Source of the DNA: Brachionus rotundiformis
Lineage: Eukaryota; Rotifera; Eurotatoria; Ploima; Brachionidae
Direction of reading: 5' to 3'
Assembly: GCA_016802295.1 (NCBI GenBank)
Contig: JAESIW010000109.1
Location: 1,014,961-1,078,960, forward strand
Length of the DNA stretch: 64,000 bases
The translations under genes were made by a program, and so were the position numbers. A model generated the notes under the pieces. The model had not been told where the DNA came from, searched no databases, and saw nothing but the letters and a program-made list of their open reading frames with translations. The number at the start of each line of letters is the position of its first letter. Position 1 is the stretch's first letter. Below, one piece after another: positions 47,764 through 58,485 of the stretch.

Positions 47764-49676
47764 ATGGCTGATGATTCTGACGAAGAACAGCAAGTAAAAT
47801 TTTATTATTTTAGAAAAAAATTCAGTTCAAAATAAAAAAAAATAAAAAAATTAATTTTAAAAGAGAATAATTGAAAATCAGCACTACGACGAATTATTAG
47901 AAGTTGCAGACGGCGAAGAAGTACCAAGCATATATACACCAACACCGCGCAATCCACGGATTAGCCAACAGCAAACTCTCAGCAGAAATCACCTGCATCC
48001 ACAACAAGTAACTCATCCAAGAAACACACCACCTCCTTCATCATCATCATTGTCATCTCATTCTCAGATCAGAGATCCAGGAATAAGCAATCAGCAAAGA
48101 ATGAGCGAGACCCAGAGCGAAACCCAGAGTCCAGTCGAAACTCCCAAGGTAATTCTTTTCAAACTTGGAATTAAATTTTTCCACTTATCTTGACTTAGTT
48201 TAAAATTAATGATTTGGACACCAATTTAGTTGACTCTGAGATAAGGCATTCCCAATTACAGCAAAATGCTATTTTCTCTAATAATCTCATAATAGTAAAT
48301 AATAATACCAATTATGCTCAAATGGATAAGTCTAAAAAAAACTCGTATAAAACGCCCATGTCGACACCTTCTTTAATGAACGAAAAAATAGTAAAATATA
48401 TTTAAATCATGTTTAGTGTTGCTATAAATGTCATTTGCTTGTTAGTTGCCATTGAGTAGCCTAAAATTGGTCACCTAGATTATCTCATACACCCAAAAAG
48501 CTAGACTCAATTTTATTTAATTAAATTAAACTAAAATAATTATTTTAAATAAATGGTTTAATTTAATACAATATAATAAAAAATAAAAAAAGGAAAAAAA
48601 AATTAATTTTATTAAATAAAAATTTAGAACAAAGCTTTGTATAAAAGACGCGTAATTTTAATTGTTTTTAAATGGCTAATTTTGATTTTAAATTAATATT
48701 TGATTAATTAATCAATGCTTTTAATAAATTTTTAGTAGCCAATTTGGTTTAATAATTATTTTGATAAAGGCTAATGAGCACATGCATATGAACCAGAAAA
48801 TGGAACAAGATATGGGAGATTCTGGCTCGGAGGCAAACGAATCAGAAGATTCACAAGAGGGCTATAACGATCTCCCTGGTGGATATGATCCAGCAGCATT
48901 CAGAGATCTCCAGGTTTCCAGCGAAATTCAAGACATTTTTAAGTACATTGGAAGGTATCAGCCACAGAATATCGAGCTTGATTTCAAGCTTAAACCTTTT
49001 ATACCGGACTATATCCCAAGCATAGGCGACATAGACGCCTTTATCAAAATTTCTCGCCCTGATGGCAAACAGGACAATTTGGGACTTACCGTGGTAGACG
49101 AGCCATCGTCTAACCAGAGTGATCCGCATGTTTTGGACTTATTTTTTCGCACTTTATCCAGACAGACTGTGGACACTGCTACTCCTCAGACAACTGTCAA
49201 AAGTGTTGAAGGCAACAATACCAAGGCAATAGACAATTGGATCAAAAGTATAAGTGCATTGCAGAAAAATAAACCTGTTCAATCGGTCAATTATCAGCGC
49301 GCTATGCCAAGCATAGACTCTTTGATGCAAGTTTGGCCACATGAATTTGAAGAACTACTCAAAGAGGTCAGCATGCCATCGCCGGAACTAAATGTGGACT
49401 TGAATACTTATATTGATATCATATGCGCATTGCTTGACATACCTGTGTACAAGTCACGTGCTCAATCAGTACATGTCCTACTGAGTTTGTATTCGGAATT
49501 CAAAAATTCAGAAGTAATTTTGGATAAATTAATTTGTCTGTTTAAAAATTGGTAATTTTTTTTATTTAATTAAGCATTTCAGAAATGCCCAAGGTATGAA
49601 TCCATATGCATCTGGTGCGTTTAAAACTGGAGATTTAAAAGGCGCTAAAGGATCAGATAGACTTGTCATTGATTAA
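47764..49676 (+). CDS. IFT46: Intraflagellar transport protein 46
   Basis: Five exons (47764-47793, 47864-48148, 48199-48390, 48770-49513, 49575-49676), all phase 0, give 450 residues. IFT46 is a core IFT-B subunit needed to build cilia. The conserved core in exon 4 includes VSSEIQDIFKYIGRY, LKPFIPDYIPSIGDIDAF, PDNLGL-type and IPVYKSRAQSVHVLLSLYSEFKNS. The N-terminus is Ser/Gln/Pro-rich and longer than in vertebrates (about 300 residues total). Exon 3 is less certain: it is phase 0 at both ends, so skipping it gives 386 residues in frame. For exon 5 the AAG acceptor at 49574 restores HFRNAQG, whereas the nearer CAG would cause a stop. The ATG at 47757 opens only a four-codon frame. Confidence 0.94.
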
Positions 49677-50410
49677 AAATATTCATATGTTTTTTATTTT
49701 TTGATTAATAAAAAAATTGACAAAAAATTTTAATTTCTAATCAATTTTCAATCATCTATTTATAAATTTAAAACAGAGAAAAACTGGAATATCTGGAATA
49801 TATTTTTCAGAATCCAAAAAGAGTTAGATTCAAAGAATTCGCTTTTTTTTTCTGAATTTTATCGTCCAAAGAACTCTGGTGATGTGAAATCCTTTTTTAT
49901 TCCAAATTAATTTTACGGTTAATATAGAATTACTTTATGGTAAAATATTAATAATTAATAGTTAAATTTGGAATTGCGATTTAAGCAAAAAAATGCATAA
50001 TTAAAAATTGGTATCACTTCAATATATAATAAAATGGTAATTAAGTAAGTAAAAATCCTGATTATTAAATAAGTTATAAATTAAAATATATCATTTAATA
50101 ATATATTGCTTAAATATATAGATTTTTAAAAAGAAAAGTATCAAATTTAGAAAAGCAAAATAATTTAAAAAGATTGATTTTTTAAAAAAGTACAATTCTA
50201 TCAAAGTATAAACCTAATTATATTTCTCTAATTAATAAATAACAAATATAAAGTTTCATTTATTTTATACACTTTCAGTTTAATCATTTAGAATTCAAAA
50301 AGTAAAATTTTGAAAAATCAATTTTGGTTGTTTTTATGTGTGATATTTAAGTTTGACATCTTTTTTCACATAAATTTTTCTTTTTCGCTTTTTACAAAAT
50401 ATGCTGGAAA
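49677..50410. other. Spacer; 3' remnant of the TRP gene at its right edge
   Basis: AATAAA-like signals for IFT46 near 49707. On the minus strand 50410-50334 would encode the last 24 residues plus stop of the TRP channel if the LTR element at 50416 were absent. The rest is AT-rich. Confidence 0.5.
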
Positions 50411-50412
50411 TA

Positions 50413-50999
50413 TTAATTATTTTATTTAAAATAGAAAATAAAATAAATTTTTAAATAATTTTATATTTTTCTTATTGTTTTTAATTAAGTTACTTTATTT
50501 AAATAATTAAATAGTTTTTTGAATTATTTAATTAGATTTAATTTTATTTGGTGCCTCATTTTTTTTTTCATTTTTCTTTTTCAATTTCTTTTCGTTTTTT
50601 CTTGCTATATAATTCTCCACAGTATCAATTTTGTAGTTATTATCTCAAGTGTAGTGAACTAAACCAGTATACAGTTATATAACAGCACTTAATTTAATCA
50701 TGAATTAAAAACATGATTAAATGATGTAAGTGCCATTCCTTTAGAAGTTGTTTGCTTATTTTGTGCTTTGCGCACGGCACTATTTGTAGTTTTATTTAGT
50801 TTATATACAGTTGTTTTAATATTAGTTTAAAACTTCATTTTATATTTCTTATATTTTCTCTTTATTTCTGTATGTAACCATTTGGCTACTTAGAGTGGCC
50901 ACTTTCTATTATTTCTTTAGAAAATAAACTTATTAAATTGTAAACTTATTGTTTAATTTATTTGTTATTGAATAATAATAAAAAACAAAATACTTTATT
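50413..50999 (+). repeat. Direct repeat, left copy (5' LTR)
   Basis: Identical to 51635-52221 at a constant offset of 1222. Includes a ten-T run and TTTGCGCACGGCAC. The LTR proper is probably 50416-50995. Confidence 0.9.
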
Positions 51000-52217
51000 G
51001 GCGACGAGGAATAAAAACATGGGTGTTGAAGATCAATTTATGACAATGTTCAACGTAGATGAAGACGAAAACAGGGTCCAAAGGTCCAAATTTTTAATTA
51101 ATTTTGAATTTAAATTTTTAAAAAAGCATTTGTTATTTAAATCATTTTATTAAAGATAATTTTAAATGATTAAAAGCAATTATCTTCTATGCAAAATGTT
51201 CCAACTGTTTTAAAATAGATTATTTTAGTTTTTTCACTTGTATGAGCTTTCAAATAAATGACAAAGTCAGATTGACTTTTGAACTATATTCTCAAACTCT
51301 AAAGCTAAGTATCGAGGGGTTTGCCGAACCAAAATTTTTTTCTTTATTTTTTATATTTGATAATTTACAATAATTAAGAGTGCTGATTGCACAAATAAAA
51401 ATAGTTATTTAAAAAAAATGATCTTTTGTGGAACAAAAAAAAGTTGGCCATTATTTTTTGATTTGGCTAGTTTTGATCATCAAACATTTTATGTCTCAGA
51501 CGTTCCAAACTAGGAACACATTTTTTGTGAGTTTGATGATTAATTATTTATTTATTTAGGAAAAATTATCTGAAAAATTTTAACGAAACTTAATAAAATT
51601 ATCAAATAACATAACAAATTTAATGTAATTTAATTTAATTATTTTATTTAAAATAGAAAATAAAATAAATTTTTAAATAATTTTATATTTTTCTTATTGT
51701 TTTTAATTAAGTTACTTTATTTAAATAATTAAATAGTTTTTTGAATTATTTAATTAGATTTAATTTTATTTGGTGCCTCATTTTTTTTTTCATTTTTCTT
51801 TTTCAATTTCTTTTCGTTTTTTCTTGCTATATAATTCTCCACAGTATCAATTTTGTAGTTATTATCTCAAGTGTAGTGAACTAAACCAGTATACAGTTAT
51901 ATAACAGCACTTAATTTAATCATGAATTAAAAACATGATTAAATGATGTAAGTGCCATTCCTTTAGAAGTTGTTTGCTTATTTTGTGCTTTGCGCACGGC
52001 ACTATTTGTAGTTTTATTTAGTTTATATACAGTTGTTTTAATATTAGTTTAAAACTTCATTTTATATTTCTTATATTTTCTCTTTATTTCTGTATGTAAC
52101 CATTTGGCTACTTAGAGTGGCCACTTTCTATTATTTCTTTAGAAAATAAACTTATTAAATTGTAAACTTATTGTTTAATTTATTTGTTATTGAATAATAA
52201 TAAAAAACAAAATACTT
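50416..52217 (+). mobile_element. Short non-autonomous Ty3/gypsy-type LTR element
   Basis: Two direct repeats, 50413-50999 and 51635-52221, are identical by eye over 587 bases with no indel. Taking the flanking TATTA (50411-50415 and 52218-52222) as a 5-bp target duplication leaves LTRs of 580 bp (50416-50995, 51638-52217) and a 642-bp interior. Just after the first LTR is TGGCGACGAGG (from 50999), a primer-binding-site-like sequence common in animal gypsy elements. A 45-codon stub (51019-51153) resembles a Gag start and the rest of the interior is non-coding. There is no clear polypurine tract, and the ends are not TG...CA, which is atypical. Identical LTRs mean recent insertion. It must borrow proteins from another element. 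Confidence 0.8.
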
Positions 52218-52221
52218 TATT
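51635..52221 (+). repeat. Direct repeat, right copy (3' LTR)
   Basis: Right copy of the pair. Its end is antisense to, and read into by, the TRP channel exon, supplying that frame with 12 foreign residues and a stop at 52180. Confidence 0.9.
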
Positions 52222-53509
52222 ATCCTTAATTTGTTTCTCAAGATCATACGTTTTTTCAATGCATGTTTCTAACCGGCTGTTAATATTGCTTAATTCATTT
52301 AAAATTTTTTTTGATAAATCATGATTCTTCAAATCGGTATTAGCTTGATGTGAGTCTGTAGTTTGAATGCTATTTTTAAGTTTAAATTTTTCCAATAAAA
52401 AAATTATTTTCTCTTCAAAATAATTCAGAAACTTAAGTTTTTTAAAAATTCCCTTTTTTATATCTAGAATATGGTCTATTGTATCTTCTATGCTAGACAA
52501 AACAGGCTCCAAATAGTCATTTTTTTTAAATTCTTCTAATTTTAAAATAAAATTTATTTTGCTAATTGCGTCATCCTCTTCAGCTGTTTCAAATAGATTT
52601 TTTACTTCATCTATTGAGATTGCTGTAAAAATGTTTAATAGTAATATAGACATAAAATAAATGAAGAAACCGTAAACAATAAAATTTATGAATGTATAAT
52701 TCTTAAAATAATTGATTCCCATTCCTTCAGTTTCCAAAGATCCTGTCATCATTGTTAGTGTCTTAAATAAGCTCAGCTCGAATGATGAATTAAAAAGTGT
52801 GATAAAGTCATCTTCGTCTTGACTGAAATTTACTGCGAGGTTCTGAAATGACAAGCAAAAAGCAATCAAAAATAGTATAACTATAAAAATCAGACCATTT
52901 GCTTTCATAAAAATTTTTCCGATAACTCGAATATATGTTCCAAAAAAATAGAATTTGTCCATTTTAAAAATTAATATAATATAAGCAAATAAAATTGTTA
53001 GAGAAAAAATGATCAAATTTGCTTGATTAAATCCAATAACAATTGTCGAAAATGCTAAGGAAAATGTAGCAATTTCAAAAATATTCTTATATGATACATA
53101 TTCAAGATCTGATTTATATAAAGAATAAACTAATTGAAATAATTCATAAATAGTATTAATTATTAAAAAAATTAATGAAAGAAATTTTGAATAATTCCAT
53201 GATCCGTTTAGCGCCTTATATTCAATCATGTAAATTGAATAAAAAAAAAGGAATAGTACATAAAGAGATAACGAAAGATTATAAAGAAAAAATGCTAGAT
53301 TTTTCCAGGCCCTATGAAGGATTTTTGCAAATTTTTCATGTCTAATAATAGCTTTATTTTGATGGTTTATTACATTTCCAAAAAATTCTTCAATTTCGCT
53401 TTTATTTTTGGGAGTTTTTTCTTTTTTATGGATTGCTTTTTCTGACTCAATTGACCTTTTCGACTCTATGACAACTATCTCATCGATTTGATCAGAATTA
53501 TTCTCAGAT
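52180..53509 (-). CDS. TRPA-like cation channel exon (C-terminal half of a larger gene)
   Basis: An exon opens after a 3' splice site (TTTTTAG) at 53509 with one base of a split codon. About 90 linker residues lead to six membrane helices: S1 near YNLSLSLYVLFLFFYSIY, S2-S5, a pore region KTLTMMTGSLETEG and S6 with LLLNIFTAISIDEVKN. A cytoplasmic helical or coiled-coil tail follows. Pore and S6 resemble TRPA/painless-type channels. The frame ends KDN and then runs into the LTR at 52221, gaining KVFCFLLLFNNK and a stop. In the empty site the frame would go on for 25 basic residues to a stop at 50334. Upstream exons are best placed at 57056-56451 and 58076-57104. Confidence 0.85.
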
Positions 53510-53869
53510 CTAAAAATAAAAATTTTAATTTAAGAAAAAATTAAGTTTTTGATCGATTTTATAAATGCGATTTTCAATTGAATCTAATTTGTGATATTCT
53601 GTAAGAAATAAAAGAAAAGAACAAAAATTATCAATAAGAGAGTTCATATTTTTTCCTTAAGATATTTACATGAATAAATGCTATCATGTGAATAAGTGAC
53701 TAATTCATATTCTAGATTAGTGCCTTAATCCTTAATTAAGTAAACAAAGTTCATTTTAATTGATAAAATTGTAGGGAAAAAAATTTTTACATTGAGGCTT
53801 CCAAAAATAGAAAAAAAAAACATTTAAAAATATTTTGTTCTTTCAGATTCAAAAAATCAAGGAAAAAAC

Positions 53870-54505
53870 TTAAATATACTAAAAAGTATTCTGAAAGAGC
53901 ATATAATAATGCTCATAATGGCACTAGACTGTTAAATTGACTTGGGCCAGAAAGAAACATAGTCCACCGAGATCAAGAAGTCAAGGGTCATAAAAAAGAC
54001 AAGGCAAAGATCACTTGTTTTTTGGCTATTAATGCAATTACGACAATAAAAATTAAACCATACATAATTCGAAAATGTGAGACACCGAGATATTTTAAGA
54101 ATGTTGACATGAGAACTCTTCCTGTGAAATATAACTTTAACAATAAAGCTTAGATGACTAATGAGGAAGATTGGCTTAAGTGGCTTGACAACAATGAACG
54201 TAGAAGTTATGTTATTGGTAGATAACTGTCTAGCTCATACTTTTGTTGATGATTTTGGAATCAAAAACGTATACCACCTAAAACGGGTAAGGGTAAAGTT
54301 TTTACCACTTAAAACAACATCTGTACTTCAACAACTTGACTTCAACTATTATTATTCATTCAAAGTTAAATATCGAATTCAGCATATCAAAGACACTATC
54401 AAAACTTTTGACCAAAACAAAAAAGTTGAACAAATTAATTTAGATGAAGCTTTTGACTTGATCGATCGCTTGGTATCAAGTATTATAAAAAAAAAACATC
54501 CATAA
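53870..54505 (+). pseudogene. Tigger/pogo transposase relic
   Basis: Broken frames encode the DDE domain of a Tigger-type transposase. From about 53940: the GHKKDKAKITCFLAINA stretch, then KCETPRYFKNV and TLPVKYNFNNKA; after frame changes a 114-codon piece at 54161 with LLVDNCLAHT (second catalytic Asp) and VKFLPLKTTSVLQQLD. Stops at 54152 and 54220 make it dead. It lies in what I interpret as the large intron of the LRR-TRP gene, opposite strand. Confidence 0.8.
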
Positions 54506-54659
54506 TCGTGAATCAAAACTGGGATCTTACCAATTGAACTAATAATGAAGACGAAAACAATCAGTTTTAAAAAGAAAAGAAAGTTCAAAAATTTTATGGG
54601 TACCATTCACAATCTAAGTGATTGATGTTATTTTAAAAAGGTTGATAAAAATAGGTCAA

Positions 54660-55180
54660 AAACCTATTTTATGATCTTTTCAAATAGAAAGACGATTATC
54701 CTCAAAATGATTAATCTTTGTGGAAATGAAATAAAAGTTGTAGATGAAATAATTCTTTTAAGTTACAAAATTGATCAAAAAATTAATCTTAATTTTGAAT
54801 GCAGTATCTCATTAGTTGTGAATAAAAGATTATTCAGCATTTAGAGACTAGACTATTACTGTACTGTAAAAATACAGTTTTATAGACGTTTATATTGCCA
54901 TATTTTGACTATTGCTCGACTCTCTTGTTCTCTATTTTATAAAAGAGGCAATAATTTAATTGGTTACGAGTGACTATTTGACAATATTTAAATTTTTAAG
55001 TTCAAATTTGAAGTAAATAACATAACGATAATAATAGCTTCTTACGCGTTTATTCATTCCAACATAAAATACTAGATAGAATGATATCTTTTGTTTATAG
55101 AATACTATACTTCCATAACTCTTCTGAACCATTTTTTTGAGAATTTGATGAGCGAAAAGTATCAATAGTACTCTAAGTCA
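54660..55180 (+). pseudogene. LINE reverse transcriptase C-terminal relic
   Basis: Scattered frames give ILPYFDYCSTLLFSI at about 54890 and SFQHKILDRMISFVYRI at about 55055. Both match the post-palm region of the LINE also represented at 19279-19740 on the minus strand. Many stops. It follows the Tigger relic directly. Confidence 0.65.
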
Positions 55181-56446
55181 TACTTTTTAATTTGTAAATC
55201 TATAAAATCTTTTAACGGGTCATATGTTATCGCAGAAATGATAAGAACGTGACCTTCTGACATACCTTGACTCTTAAAAAACATTTAGTGTTTATTGGAA
55301 ATGTTAGTGTCAATCACAATCACACTTATACTCAGTACACTTAAAAAATCCTATTATGTTTTTAAATTTTTTTTCTAAAAATATATGATTTTTCTTAGTT
55401 TTTTTGTTAATATTTAGGTAATTTTTCAATCAAAAAGTCTATTTAAAAAAAATCAACATTAACTATTGTCTCGGTTTTTAAAGTTAGTATATCAAGTTCT
55501 ATCAAGTTTTTGATTTTGCTTCTAATTGTAGTAAAGTTTACGTTATCTAATAGATAAATGCCTTATTTCTTATTTCTGATCGCTAATAATTAAATGTGCA
55601 AACTTAGGCATTTGTCAAAAAGACGTTAAAAAGTTTATGTCTTTCTCTTAGTCAGAATTGTCCTCATTATAATTCAGTTTTGAAGGCTCAGTCTCGGCTC
55701 TGATTGCGCACAAAGATCACTAAAAAATACTTCAGTTCTATGAGCGCAAGATTGTGTTCATTACTCAAACGACAGTACTTGGCCTACTAAAATAATAAAG
55801 AGGCGTTAAAGTGCATATGTAAAAGCTAAAAAAATTATTTTCAACATTAAACATTTTATTTACACCTAAGTGAGAACAAAACAAAGTCTTTTTTGAAGCT
55901 TATTCTGACTTTTGAGCATATTTAATCAAAAAAATTAAAGGATTAATTTAAAAATTTTAAGATCTTATTTTGACCGAAAACTTTTTAAAAATTATGTACT
56001 AAAATTTAGCATAAAAGCTTGTTATCCTTTTATAAGGGTTAAATAAAGATAAACTCTTTTTAGTTAATTTTTATTTATTTTAAAAATATAAATAATGACA
56101 ACTACAAAACAACTATTACAATAATATATTGGGCCTAACTTAAAGTTTTATTTTAGTTTTACTTGTGGAGAATATTTGAGAAAAAGCCCTCTCAATAAAA
56201 GTAAACACATCTATTTATAAGTAAATAAAGAACAAAGATTAATTAGAAATAGAAAGACTGAAACGCAATGGTCAATAGATTTTAATTTAATTTAAAATTA
56301 GAACTGTGAATAACATCACGATAAGTATAATTTAATTATTGATTTTCTGAAAACCAAGGAAGTATACTAACAAGCTTCCATTTTCTTAAAAAATGATATT
56401 TTAATTCGTAAAATATGAAAAATTTATCTCTAGTTAAATGCAATAA
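55181..56446. other. Remainder of the presumed large intron
   Basis: AT-rich with no exon or open frame. The 55660-55800 patch has a higher GC content, perhaps another decayed repeat. Confidence 0.45.
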
Positions 56447-56450
56447 TTAC

Positions 56451-58076
56451 TCTAAATTTTTTGATAAGGCCTTCTTTTTTTTCTCTAAATCGATTAAAAT
56501 CAAATCCAAATCATTTTCTAGTATGCAAATTATTAAATCAAACCAATGACTCTCGAAAATGAACTTCATATTTTCTCTGAATTTTTTCTTGAACTTTTTT
56601 ACAAGGTTCTTTTCTTCCAATGATTTAATACAGTTTCTGATACTTTTGAAAAAAGATATTGTTAAATCCTCATTTTTATTTTCTATACAAATATCTAATC
56701 CGGAATTAAAGTCAATGTTGTCATAAAAACTCTCTAAATTTGCAATAAAATAATTGTCTTCATCCAAAAGAAAAGAATCAAATAGCATTTTGTCATTTCT
56801 TTTGAGTAAAGCTAAAAATGCTTTTGATGAAAATAAAGTGAAGTCGATATTTTTTTTCTTGAATTTAGAACTTCTATTCAATTCTTCTACTTTCCTAATT
56901 TTTAAATTAATCAGGAAATTTGTGTTGAAAATATCAAAAAAGACAATTAAATCTAATAAACTCATATTGAAAGAATTAAATTCCTCAATAATTTTCTTTA
57001 CTTTATAATCATTTAGCTTATCTTTGCAGTTTTTCGAAATAAAATGAATAAAAAAACTGAAATCAATATTTATCCATACATTTGATCTTTAAAATCAATC
57101 GACATCGCATTTAGAATTTTTTCAAGTTTTTGATTTTTCTTAAACAAATTAAAATTTTTATCGACGAATTTGAGTCTATTTTGAAAAAAATCCTTTGAAA
57201 AGTGCATATATTCAAAGAAATTTAAAAATTTGTTTAAATCTCTTGATAAATTTAAGATCATATTTTTTCTTAATAATAAATTGAATTCATAATAAATTTT
57301 TGTAAAAGAGGATAAATCAATATTATTTTCTGTTAGATCAATCTCAATTGAATACAACGATTCAAACAAATTTAAAAAGTTTGCTCCTAATTTACTTATT
57401 TTATTGGCTGATATATTAATTTCTTTTAACATTCGGCAACATTTAATATCATAATCGAATTCTTTTAAATAGTTAAAACTAATATTTATTTCTACTAATT
57501 GTTTTAGATTTTGAAAAAAACCTTTTTCCAAAGAAATAATAATATTATTATTTAAACTGATTTTTTTAACTTGATTTAAACCTGAAAATAAATTAGTTTC
57601 CAATTTTTGTATTCTATTATGAGATAAATCTATGTCTTTTATTTTTCTTAAGTTTCTAAAAGCTTCTTCATGTATTTCAGTAACCTTATTAAAAGAAATG
57701 TTTAATATTCTAAGATAAACCTGCTTTTGGAACACATTAATCTCAATTTTTTCTATTCGATTGTGTGACATATTTAAATAATCTAGATTTTTGTAATATT
57801 CCAAATGATTGCCAAAATTAGTAAATTTATTAAAAGACAAATCTATTTTTTTAATCCTTTTTCCTAAAAATATCCTATCGAAACTATCAAATAAATTTGA
57901 AGATAAATTCACGAACTTTAAGTTTGACAAACTTAACATTGAAAGTTGTTTTATTCGATTATTTGATAAGTCAATTTCCTCCAAATCGATTAAAAGTAGG
58001 ATTATGTTTTCTTCGATTCGTTCAATAAAATTGTTTGATAAGTCCAACTTTATTAAATTTGTTGTAGTTCTTTAAA
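56451..58076 (-). CDS. Leucine-rich-repeat and ankyrin-like exons, 5'-truncated by a retrotransposon
   Basis: Exon A (58076-57104) contains about ten leucine-rich repeats of the LxxLxLSxNxI type; the first readable one is LIKLDLSNNF. It runs up to the LTR junction at 58077, so the true start lies beyond the inserted element. A 47-bp GT-AG intron (57103-57057) joins exon B (57056-56451) in phase. If unspliced, exon A stops at 57078. Exon B is helical; LDICIENKNEDLTISFF resembles one ankyrin repeat, followed by a Lys-rich helix as found before TRPA membrane domains. Exon B ends TTA GA|GTAATT, leaving two bases, exactly what the one-base start of the TRP exon at 53509 needs (joining as NLE-SENNS). 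No signal peptide can be seen because the 5' end is missing. Confidence 0.7.
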
Positions 58077-58358
58077 TGACAACAACTACTTTCAACTAAA
58101 AGAAGAACTTTGTTTAGTAAATTGTTAACTTGAAATCGAATCAGAGTAAACTGGATCGATTTCAAGTATAAAACACTGTGAAAACAGTTTGTTTTTGATC
58201 ATTCATTTTTTTTTATGTTTTTCTTTATTCTTTTCTTTATATATTGTTTTTCGGCTAGAAGTGGCCTTTTTCTTTTACTTAAATAAATAGTAAAAAAGAA
58301 CAATTTCTTTTTGTTAGGACCTAAATAAATAGAGACATAAAATATTAGGCTCGTAACA
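58077..58358 (+). repeat. 5' LTR of the Ty3/gypsy element
   Basis: Starts TGACAACAAC at the break in the LRR frame and ends CTCGTAACA just before the primer-binding site. TG...CA ends, 282 bp. TATAAAA at 58167-58173 and AATAAA near 58323 are the promoter and polyadenylation signals. The partner LTR and the second target duplication lie beyond the window, so the ends are inferred. Confidence 0.75.
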
Positions 58359-58376
58359 TTGGCGTCCCTAGGTGTT
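58359..58376 (+). other. Primer-binding-site-like sequence
   Basis: TTGGCGTCCCTAGGTG follows the LTR. The TGGCG start matches the CCA end of a tRNA primer and resembles the site in the short element at 50999. The tRNA cannot be named from this alone. Confidence 0.55.
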
Positions 58377-58485
58377 GATTCTTGTTAAGAATAGAAACGA
58401 ACCACGTGTAAAGAAGAAAAATTTTTTTCAACGTGATTAAATCTTTCCTATCTTTTCTTTCAGTTCTTTCTTTGTAAACTATAAA

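Noticed and set aside
49583..49676. IFT46 last exon starting at the CAG acceptor at 49582
   Set aside because: Splicing there from the only phase-compatible donor creates an immediate TGA. The AAG acceptor at 49574 paired with the donor at 49514 gives a continuous family-like C-terminus.
50413..52221. Simple segmental duplication
   Set aside because: Flanking 5-bp duplication, a primer-binding-like site right after the first copy, and an interrupted coding frame that closes when the unit is removed all favour an LTR element.
53520..53610. Extra small exon upstream of the TRP exon
   Set aside because: A CAG acceptor near 53602 opens a short frame, but no GT donor follows before its stop.
57070..57110. 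LRR protein ending at its own stop (57078)
   Set aside because: A 47-bp GT-AG intron just before the stop joins it in frame to the next open block. I kept the unspliced end only as an alternative.
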